A stretch of DNA of 11,835 nt from an uncultured Bacilli bacterium (GTDB taxonomy: Bacteria > Bacillota_I > Bacilli_A > RF39 > UBA660): positions 1 through 11,835 of the forward strand of contig CANPYA010000030.1 of the NCBI GenBank assembly GCA_947587565.1, read 5' to 3'. Made by a program: the position numbers and the translations under genes. Shown here piece after piece: positions 6,816 to 11,835 of the stretch; position 1 is the stretch's first letter; each line of letters starts with the position of its first letter. Below the pieces are notes generated by a model. That model worked only from the letters and a program-made list of their open reading frames with translations. It was not told the origin of the DNA and did not search any database.

Positions 6816-7835
6816 TTATTTATTTTCTATTTCTTTAGTTTCAATTACTAATTTATCAAAATCCGAAATATAATTTTTATCTTGAATAATTCTATATTTT
6901 TCATATTCATTCTCTGCTTTCTCTATTGCTTGTTTATGTGAAATACTACCTTTTCCTTTTAAAATTTCATAATGCAAAATATTTAAAGCATTTGATACTT
7001 CTTTTTGCCAATCATTCATATACATAGGAATATTTCTTTCAGCATTATTTTCAGCCATGTCTAAAAATAAATTAACTAAGTTATTCAACTGTTTAATTTC
7101 TTTTTCATCTAAATAATTTTTAGCAATAGTAACATCAGATTTTAAAATCTTTCCATCAGGTGATTTTTCCCAAGTAGTTAAACCCATATTTTTCTTTTTA
7201 GAATCAACGCGGTTATAAATAATTTCGGCTGCTGTTTGACCAGTTATCGCATAGTGAAATTTATTTTGAATTGTTTTATAAAAGTCTAAAGCTATATCAC
7301 TATTCTTGTCATAATCTATTGAACATTCTGCAAAAATATCAGTAAGTTTTTGATAAAACATCCTTTCACTTGTTCGAATTAACTTAATTCTTTCAAGTAA
7401 TCTATTAAAATACTCCTGGTCAGATTTTTGAACTTTCATAAATCTATCATCATTTAAAGCAAATCCTTGAACCATATAATCTTTAATTACTTTATTAGAC
7501 CAACTTCTAAATTTAATTGCCTTTTTAGAATTTACTCTAAATCCAATAGAAATAATCATATCAAGATTATAATATTTTGTATTATATAATTGTTTACCAG
7601 AATTACCCACATGTTCCATTTTGGAACATGTGATACTTTCTTCAAGTTCCCCATCATTATATATATTATTTATATGCTTAGTAATAGCAGGTCTTTTAAC
7701 GTTAAAAAGAATTGCCAAAGCTTCCGTACTAAGCCAAACATCCTCATTTTCCAGTAATACTTCTACTTTAGTATTACCTTCCTCATCATTATAAAATAGA
7801 ATATTTTTTTCACTACCTATTAGTTTATCTTTCAC
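6816..7835 (-). CDS. RhuM-family protein 1 (Virulence_RhuM domain)
   Basis: This 339-residue protein belongs to the RhuM family, named after a Salmonella SPI-3 gene; its biochemical role is not established. Residues 12-62 begin with a strand pair (NILFYNDEEGNTKVEV) and a helix-turn-helix (WLSTEALAILFNVKRPAITKH, 34-54), suggesting a winged-helix DNA-binding unit. Residues 68-76 are encoded by a DNA palindrome. Then come the conserved YYNLDMIISIGFRVNS (88-103), a helical middle, and the family C-terminus with GQTAAEIIYNR (199-209), IAKNYL (237-242) and SISHKQAI (297-304). The GTG start at 7835 is chosen because AAGGAGG ends seven bases upstream; an ATG three bases earlier is immediately followed by TGA. 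It has its own promoter and heads a unit with the S66 and GNAT genes. The paralogue 8039-9049 is clearly related over the whole length but well diverged. Confidence 0.93.
   Translation of the reverse strand: MKDKLIGSEKNILFYNDEEGNTKVEVLLENEDVWLSTEALAILFNVKRPAITKHINNIYNDGELEESITCSKMEHVGNSGKQLYNTKYYNLDMIISIGFRVNSKKAIKFRSWSNKVIKDYMVQGFALNDDRFMKVQKSDQEYFNRLLERIKLIRTSERMFYQKLTDIFAECSIDYDKNSDIALDFYKTIQNKFHYAITGQTAAEIIYNRVDSKKKNMGLTTWEKSPDGKILKSDVTIAKNYLDEKEIKQLNNLVNLFLDMAENNAERNIPMYMNDWQKEVSNALNILHYEILKGKGSISHKQAIEKAENEYEKYRIIQDKNYISDFDKLVIETKEIENK
7608..7632. repeat. 25-bp palindrome inside rhuM-like gene 1
   Basis: The perfect 11-bp arms are CACATGTTCCA (7608-7618) and TGGAACATGTG (7622-7632), separated by TTT. 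In the gene it runs from the third base of codon 68 to the third base of codon 76 and encodes ITCSKMEHV, immediately after the predicted helix-turn-helix. The same codon slot of the paralogue holds a different palindrome of the same length. Confidence 0.97.
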
Positions 7836-7875
7836 ATAAACACCTCCTTAACATTTAATAAGTAATTTTATATAT

Positions 7876-7904
7876 ATTATACAATTATTTATAATCTTAA
7901 ACAA
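7876..7904 (-). promoter_or_regulatory. Promoter of the rhuM1-S66-GNAT unit
   Basis: An exact TATAAT (7876-7881) lies 17 bases from TTGTTT (7899-7904), which keeps the TTG core of the -35. The start near 7869 leaves a leader of about 33 bases with the AAGGAGG site at 7843-7849. The -35 falls inside an inverted repeat. Confidence 0.65.
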
Positions 7905-7920
7905 TTAATTTATATTGTTT
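7899..7920. repeat. Inverted repeat over the -35 of rhuM1, possible operator
   Basis: AAACAAT (7899-7905) and ATTGTTT (7914-7920) are perfect inverted 7-bp arms with an 8-base spacer. The left arm covers the -35 hexamer. A further ACAATTA copy at 7881-7887 lies exactly 20 bases from that at 7901-7907. The position would suit a repressor, possibly the RhuM protein itself, but AT-rich sequence makes chance repeats common. Confidence 0.4.
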
Positions 7921-7930
7921 TAAATTCAAA

Positions 7931-7961
7931 CAAAAAAGTATTAACAACTGAATGCTAATAC
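7931..7961 (-). terminator. Intrinsic terminator after rhuM-like gene 2
   Basis: The RNA stem GUAUUAGCA / UUGUUAAUAC-type pairing (7938-7961) forms nine pairs with one G-U and a six-base loop, followed by six U residues (7932-7937). It lies about 80 bases after the stop and separates the two rhuM genes into different transcripts. Confidence 0.82.
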
Positions 7962-8038
7962 GTTTTCAATTTGATATTAATCATTATTTTATTTTATTAA
8001 TCTATTTTTAAACGCAAATGATTGGCAACTAAATTTTT

Positions 8039-9049
8039 TTAATTCACTTTATCATCTATTTTTTTACTAATGTCTTTTAGTGTTTCCAAATAAGCTTTTT
8101 CTACAGGACTAATTTCTTTTACTTGATATTTTTTATATTCACTTTTTGCTTTTTTTATTGCCTCATCATGACTTATAGTACCGGCACCAATTAAGGCTTG
8201 TTCTCCTGTAGTTGATAAAATTGAATCAAGTTCTCTTATATAATCTTCCATATACATTTGTTTATGCCTAATCGCTTGAATTTCAGCAAAATCAAAGTAT
8301 CCTGATACTAAATTATTTAAAATTTTTAATTCTTCCTCAGTTAAATAATTTTTAGCAATGACTACATCACTCATAACTGGAATATCACCACTAAAGGTTG
8401 TAAGGCCCATAAATGGTTTTTCTGAATCAGCTCTTTCATAGATTATTTCTGAAGCAGTATGACCATGAGTTGCAAAATGAAGTTTATTTTGCACAATTTT
8501 AAAAAACTCAATAGATTTTTCATCCTTTGGATTATAATCAACTGCAGTGGCATATAAATCTAAAACTTGGCGGTAGAGAACTTTTTCTGAAGATCTGATA
8601 TCCTTTATTCTAGCTAGTAATTCCTTCCAGTAATTGCCACCAGCATTGCCTTTGAGACGTTCATCATCTAATGTGAATCCCTTAATCATATATTCTTTTA
8701 ATCTTTCAGTAGCCCATTTTCTAAAATTAGTAGCTATTTTAGATTTAATACGATATCCTAAAGAAATAATCATATCTAAATTATAATATTTAACATTTCT
8801 TTCGACATTTCTATTACCTTCATTTTGAACTGTCAAGAATTCCTTGACAGTTGAAAACTCATCCAATTCATGTTCATCAAATATATTTTTAATATGTAAA
8901 CTTATATTTTGCTTAGTTGTTTTATATAATACAGCCATTTGTTGTTGCGTTAACCAAATTGTTTCATTTTCTAATTTTACATCAATTTTAGTCTCTCCAT
9001 CATCTGATTGATAAATAATTATGCTATTAGATTCGTTCTTATTTTCCAT
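8039..9049 (-). CDS. RhuM-family protein 2 (Virulence_RhuM domain)
   Basis: A second full-length RhuM-family protein, 336 residues from the ATG at 9049. The upstream in-frame ATG at 9061 has no ribosome binding site, whereas GGGAG lies just before 9049 and the product then starts MENKNESNSIIIYQ, the usual family N-terminus. The strand pair is followed by a helix-turn-helix (WLTQQQMAVLYKTTKQNISLHI, 32-53), the palindrome-encoded STVKEFLTV (66-74), a likely turn NEGNR (76-80), and YYNLDMIISLGYRIKS (88-103). The C-terminus has GHTASEIIYERAD (196-208), FMGLTTF (213-219), IAKNYL (231-236) and the helical GAGTISHDEAIKKA (288-301). All signatures of the family are intact. It has its own terminator but no convincing promoter between the secA terminator and its start, so it may rely on secA read-through or a weak site. 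Its function is unknown. Confidence 0.93.
   Translation of the reverse strand: MENKNESNSIIIYQSDDGETKIDVKLENETIWLTQQQMAVLYKTTKQNISLHIKNIFDEHELDEFSTVKEFLTVQNEGNRNVERNVKYYNLDMIISLGYRIKSKIATNFRKWATERLKEYMIKGFTLDDERLKGNAGGNYWKELLARIKDIRSSEKVLYRQVLDLYATAVDYNPKDEKSIEFFKIVQNKLHFATHGHTASEIIYERADSEKPFMGLTTFSGDIPVMSDVVIAKNYLTEEELKILNNLVSGYFDFAEIQAIRHKQMYMEDYIRELDSILSTTGEQALIGAGTISHDEAIKKAKSEYKKYQVKEISPVEKAYLETLKDISKKIDDKVN
8828..8852. repeat. 25-bp palindrome inside rhuM-like gene 2
   Basis: The perfect 10-bp arms AACTGTCAAG (8828-8837) and CTTGACAGTT (8843-8852) flank AATTC. The centre contains a GAATTC hexamer. In the gene it spans the third base of codon 66 to the third base of codon 74 and encodes STVKEFLTV. 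Length, codon phase and centre are identical to the palindrome in rhuM-like gene 1, but the sequence is unrelated. Confidence 0.97.
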
Positions 9050-9069
9050 TTTCTCTCCCATACTATAAC

Positions 9070-9110
9070 AAAAAAGGAATGTTAATCTTTATAATAGATT
9101 ATCCATTCCT
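9070..9110 (-). terminator. Intrinsic terminator after secA
   Basis: AGGAAUG (9104-9110) pairs with CAUUCCU (9075-9081), and an inner UAAUCU/AGAUUA stem follows after a small bulge, giving about 13 pairs. Five further U residues (9070-9074) follow. It ends the secA transcript just before rhuM-like gene 2. Confidence 0.9.
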
Positions 9111-9146
9111 ATTTGAATTATAAACATTAACTATTGCTATGTATTT

Positions 9147-11633
9147 TTATTTACCACAACAATTTTTGTATTTCTTGCCGCTTCCACAAGGACATGGATC
9201 ATTTCGTCCAACTTTTGTTACTCTTTTAGGAGTACTTTTAACAGTTTCTTTACCATCATTAGCAACTCCCTTTAAAGTTTGTTTTCTTTCGGTATTTTGT
9301 CTAACTTCCGCCTTAAGTAAGAATTGAGCAGTTAAATCTTCAATTTTAATTAATAAATTATCAAACATTTCAAAACCTTCCATAGTATAAGCTTGAATTG
9401 GGTTTGTTTGACTATAACCACGAAGACCAATACCTTCTTTTAAATGTTCCATGGCACTCATATGTTCAACCCAGTTAGAATCGATTATTTTTAAAGATAT
9501 GGCCTTTTCAAATTCATTCATTAATGGAGCATCAATCATTTTCTTTTCATAATCAGCAATAACTAAATCATAAATTTTATCTCTTAATTCTTCATCATCC
9601 AATGCTTCAACATCTTTTAATTTTAAATTATCATTCTTTAAATAGTTAGCATTGACATATTCCACTAATTCTTTTTTATTTTCACTAGTTAATTTACCAT
9701 TTTCAGAATAATGACTTTCTACTAAATTAGTAATTGTATTTTTAAATACCACAAGTATACTTTCGTGAATATTATCTTCTTCTAAAATTTCGTTTCTTCT
9801 ATTATAGATAATTTCTCTTTGTTCATTTAAAACATTATCATAATCAAGTAAAGTTTTTCTGATATCGTAGTTGTTGCCTTCTACTTTCTTTTGAGCAGTT
9901 TCAATACTCTTAGTTAAAGTTTTCGAACGAATTGATTGACTTTCATCAATCCCTAAACTTGTTAACATATTTTTAATTCTTTCGGTACCAAAACGCCGCA
10001 TTAAATCATCTTCAAAAGATACAAAGAATTGACTTTTACCTGGATCTCCTTGACGTCCTGCCCGACCACGAAGTTGGTTATCAATACGTCTTGATTCATG
10101 TCTTTCGGTTCCTACTACACAAAGGCCACCAAGTTCTTTAACGCCTTCACCTAGTTTAATATCGGTACCACGACCAGCCATATTTGTGGCAAGAGTTATG
10201 GCCCCTTTTTCACCGGCTTTAGCAATGATTTCAGCTTCTCTTTCGTGATTCTTCGCATTTAATACTTCATGTTTTAATCCAGCTTTTTTAAGTAAACTAC
10301 TTAAATATTCATTGGCTTCAACAGAAATAGTACCAATTAGAATCGGTTCACCCGTTTTATGAATTTCACTAACATACTTAATAATTGCGTTATATTTTCC
10401 TTTACTAGTAGCATATACTAAATCAGCATAATCTTCTCTTATAACAGGCATATTTGTAGGTATTTCAATAACATACATATTATAGATATTTCTAAATTCT
10501 TCTTCTTCAGTTTTAGCCGTACCTGTCATACCAGATAATTTTTTATACATTCTAAATAAATTTTGGAAGGTAATTGTCGCCATTGTTTTGGTTTCGGTAT
10601 TAATTGTAACACCTTCTTTGGCTTCAATAGCTTGATGTAAGCCATCACTAAATTGCCGACCATGCATTAAACGACCCGTAAATTGGTCAACAATGATTAC
10701 TTCATCATCTTGGACAACATAATCAACATCTTTTTTAAATCCATAATTGGCTTTTAAAGCTTGATTTAAGTGATGCACTAAAGCCGTATTATCTAAATCA
10801 TAAAGATTTTTTAAATTGAAGATTTTTTCAATTTTTTTACTACCTTCTTCAGTTAAAGAAACATTTTTAGTTTTAACATCAATGTCATAATCTTCAACAT
10901 CTTTTAATTTTTTAACAGCCCGATCTGCATCAACATAAAGATTACGTGAATTCATTTGCCCACCACTAATGATAAGTGGGGTTCTCGCTTCATCAATCAA
11001 AATGGAATCGACTTCATCAATAATACAATAATTAAGAGGTCTTTGAACCCTGTCTTCTTTTCTTACCACCATATTATCTCTTAAGTAATCAAAACCAATT
11101 TCATTATTTGTTGAATACAAAATATCTTTACTATAGGCTTCTTGTTTTTCTTTAGAAGACATCTCTCTTAAGTTAACACCAACAGTAACTCCTAGTAAGT
11201 CATAAGCCGGACCCATCCATTCAGCGTTCCGACTCGATAAGTATTCGTTAGTAGTTACAACATGAACACCTTCACCAGTTAAAGCATTAACATAAGCGGG
11301 AAAAATTGTAGTTAAAGTTTTACCTTCACCAGTTTTCATCTCCGCAATATTACCATAATGAATTGCAAGACCACCAAGAAGTTGAACATAATAGGCTTTT
11401 TCGCCAATCGTTCTATAAGCGGCTTCACGAGCAAGTGCAAAAGCCTCAACTAAAATGTCATCTAAAGTTTCACCATTTTTTAGTCTTTCTTTAAATTCAT
11501 TAGTTTTCTTTTGAAAATCACTATCTTTTAATTTTTGCATTTCTTCATCTAATGCGACAATCTTATCAGCTAGACTTTCAAATCTTTTTAATTCTTTATA
11601 CTCACTATTTAATAATTTTTTAAATAATCCCAT
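9147..11633 (-). CDS. secA: Protein translocase ATPase SecA
   Basis: SecA is the motor that pushes unfolded preproteins through the SecYEG channel using ATP, acting at the inner face of the membrane. From the ATG at 11633 it has 828 residues, the normal length for the family. Walker A MKTGEGKT is at 99-106 and Walker B DEVDS at 206-210, with IDEARTPLIISG following. The preprotein cross-linking region spans roughly 220-365, SGMTGTAKTE starts at 367, MAGRGTDIKL is at 485-494 and NQLRGRAGRQGDPG at 519-532. The helical scaffold and wing occupy the C-terminal third. The tail ends in a zinc finger with Cys814, Cys816, Cys825 and Cys826, which binds SecB or ribosomes in relatives. A TTG at 11648 is in frame, but the GAGGTGG site lies between it and the ATG, so the ATG is used. 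The gene follows hpf, as is common in Bacillota. Confidence 0.99.
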   Translation of the reverse strand: MGLFKKLLNSEYKELKRFESLADKIVALDEEMQKLKDSDFQKKTNEFKERLKNGETLDDILVEAFALAREAAYRTIGEKAYYVQLLGGLAIHYGNIAEMKTGEGKTLTTIFPAYVNALTGEGVHVVTTNEYLSSRNAEWMGPAYDLLGVTVGVNLREMSSKEKQEAYSKDILYSTNNEIGFDYLRDNMVVRKEDRVQRPLNYCIIDEVDSILIDEARTPLIISGGQMNSRNLYVDADRAVKKLKDVEDYDIDVKTKNVSLTEEGSKKIEKIFNLKNLYDLDNTALVHHLNQALKANYGFKKDVDYVVQDDEVIIVDQFTGRLMHGRQFSDGLHQAIEAKEGVTINTETKTMATITFQNLFRMYKKLSGMTGTAKTEEEEFRNIYNMYVIEIPTNMPVIREDYADLVYATSKGKYNAIIKYVSEIHKTGEPILIGTISVEANEYLSSLLKKAGLKHEVLNAKNHEREAEIIAKAGEKGAITLATNMAGRGTDIKLGEGVKELGGLCVVGTERHESRRIDNQLRGRAGRQGDPGKSQFFVSFEDDLMRRFGTERIKNMLTSLGIDESQSIRSKTLTKSIETAQKKVEGNNYDIRKTLLDYDNVLNEQREIIYNRRNEILEEDNIHESILVVFKNTITNLVESHYSENGKLTSENKKELVEYVNANYLKNDNLKLKDVEALDDEELRDKIYDLVIADYEKKMIDAPLMNEFEKAISLKIIDSNWVEHMSAMEHLKEGIGLRGYSQTNPIQAYTMEGFEMFDNLLIKIEDLTAQFLLKAEVRQNTERKQTLKGVANDGKETVKSTPKRVTKVGRNDPCPCGSGKKYKNCCGK

Positions 11634-11650
11634 AATCCACCTCAACAAAT

Positions 11651-11659
11651 ATTATATCA
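11651..11659 (-). promoter_or_regulatory. Extended -10 promoter of secA
   Basis: TGATATAAT gives an exact -10 (11651-11656) with the TG extension. The -35 position (TTTAAT) is weak and lies in the 3' arm of the hpf terminator. The start near 11644 leaves about 11 bases of leader, almost entirely the GAGGTGG site (11637-11643). Confidence 0.6.
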
Positions 11660-11663
11660 TACC

Positions 11664-11696
11664 AAGAAAAAAGATTAAACAAATTTGTTTAACCTT
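11664..11696 (-). terminator. Intrinsic terminator after hpf
   Basis: AAGGUUAAAC (11687-11696) pairs with GUUUAAUCUU (11671-11680) over ten positions with one G-U, loop AAAUUU, followed by UUUUCUU. It separates hpf from secA. Confidence 0.85.
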
Positions 11697-11715
11697 ATGG
11701 AATTTTAAATATTAT

Positions 11716-11835
11716 TTATTTAACATTAATTATTCCGTATTTATTATCTTTTCTTTTATATAATACTGATACACATTCTTCATCAACATTTTTAAAAACA
11801 AAGAAATCATGATTTAATAAATTCATTTGTAAAAT
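11716..11835 (-). CDS. hpf: Ribosome hibernation promoting factor, C-terminal 39 residues
   Basis: Only the last 39 codons and a TAA stop are inside the window; the gene runs off the right edge. The peptide contains MNLLNHDFFVFKNVDEE, then VSVLYKRKDNKYGIINVK. This matches the C-terminal dimerisation domain of long-form HPF, whose typical pattern is a hydrophobic GHDFF-VF segment followed by VYRRKDGNYGLI. Long HPF joins two 70S ribosomes into inactive 100S dimers in stationary phase. The position directly before secA agrees with the common Bacillota order hpf-secA. The N-terminal ribosome-binding domain cannot be inspected here. Confidence 0.88.
   Translation of the reverse strand: MLQMNLLNHDFFVFKNVDEECVSVLYKRKDNKYGIINVK

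Noticed and set aside
6816..9049. The two RhuM genes as a toxin-antitoxin pair
   Set aside because: Both are full-length members of the same family with similar size and separate transcription signals; no small toxin or antitoxin partner is present.
9075..9110. Hairpin before rhuM2 as a third RhuM palindrome
   Set aside because: It has bulged arms followed by a U tract and fits an intrinsic terminator of secA; its sequence is unrelated to either intragenic palindrome.
9139..9327. Plus-strand open frame opposite the secA 3' end
   Set aside because: It is the reverse of the SecA zinc-finger tail and has no ribosome binding site; its Pro/Phe-rich product is a shadow.
1..11835. Mollicute-type code with TGA read as Trp
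   Set aside because: No TGA stop is seen among nine stops, but Trp codons are TGG and no in-frame TGA interrupts any gene, so the standard bacterial code explains everything. Absence of TGA stops in nine AT-rich genes is not strong evidence.

Overview
The window is AT-rich, and every gene in it is on the minus strand. It looks like a chromosomal segment of a low-GC Bacillota, probably a Bacilli-like gut lineage (RF39 or Erysipelotrichia type); that placement is inference. Support comes from a SAM-I (S-box) riboswitch in front of metK, strong AAGGAGG-type ribosome binding sites, the hpf-secA gene order, and a P60/NlpC cell-wall enzyme with SH3b domains. Nine stop codons are visible (seven TAA, two TAG, no TGA) and Trp is encoded by TGG, so the standard bacterial code fits.

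In transcription order (right to left): the C-terminal end of hpf (11716-11835) is closed by a terminator. secA follows with its own extended -10 promoter and a strong terminator. The accessory block at 5140-9049 comes next. rhuM-like gene 2 (8039-9049) has its own terminator. Then come a promoter with a possible operator and the compact unit rhuM-like gene 1 (6816-7835), S66/MccF-like peptidase (5676-6791) and GNAT acetyltransferase (5140-5658), with gaps of 24 and 17 nt. Core genes then resume: a textbook promoter, a SAM-I riboswitch with terminator and antiterminator, metK, a secreted or anchored SH3b-NlpC/P60 hydrolase, an unrecognised 256-residue protein, and the N-terminal 415 residues of a three-helix membrane protein with a large extracytoplasmic domain that runs off the left edge.

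The most unusual signal is in the two RhuM-family paralogues. Each carries a near-perfect 25-bp DNA palindrome in exactly the same nine-codon slot, directly after the predicted helix-turn-helix, at the same codon phase and the same centre. The palindromes are unrelated in sequence and encode different peptides (ITCSKMEHV and STVKEFLTV). The flanking protein sequence is conserved, so this slot appears to be variable in sequence but constrained to be palindromic as DNA. One reading is a self-encoded binding site, or an invertible specificity segment, located in the probable wing of a winged-helix DNA-binding domain. No search was possible here, so novelty is not established.

A second idea is that the neighbouring MccF-like peptidase and GNAT enzyme form an orphan detoxification pair, by analogy with the MccF/MccE immunity functions of microcin C. 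The rest is ordinary housekeeping with well-resolved regulatory signals. No gene-free stretch exceeds 300 bases; the longest are 4903-5139 (promoter and riboswitch) and 7836-8038 (terminator, promoter, inverted repeat). I saw no tRNA, rRNA, CRISPR array, insertion sequence or integrase gene.
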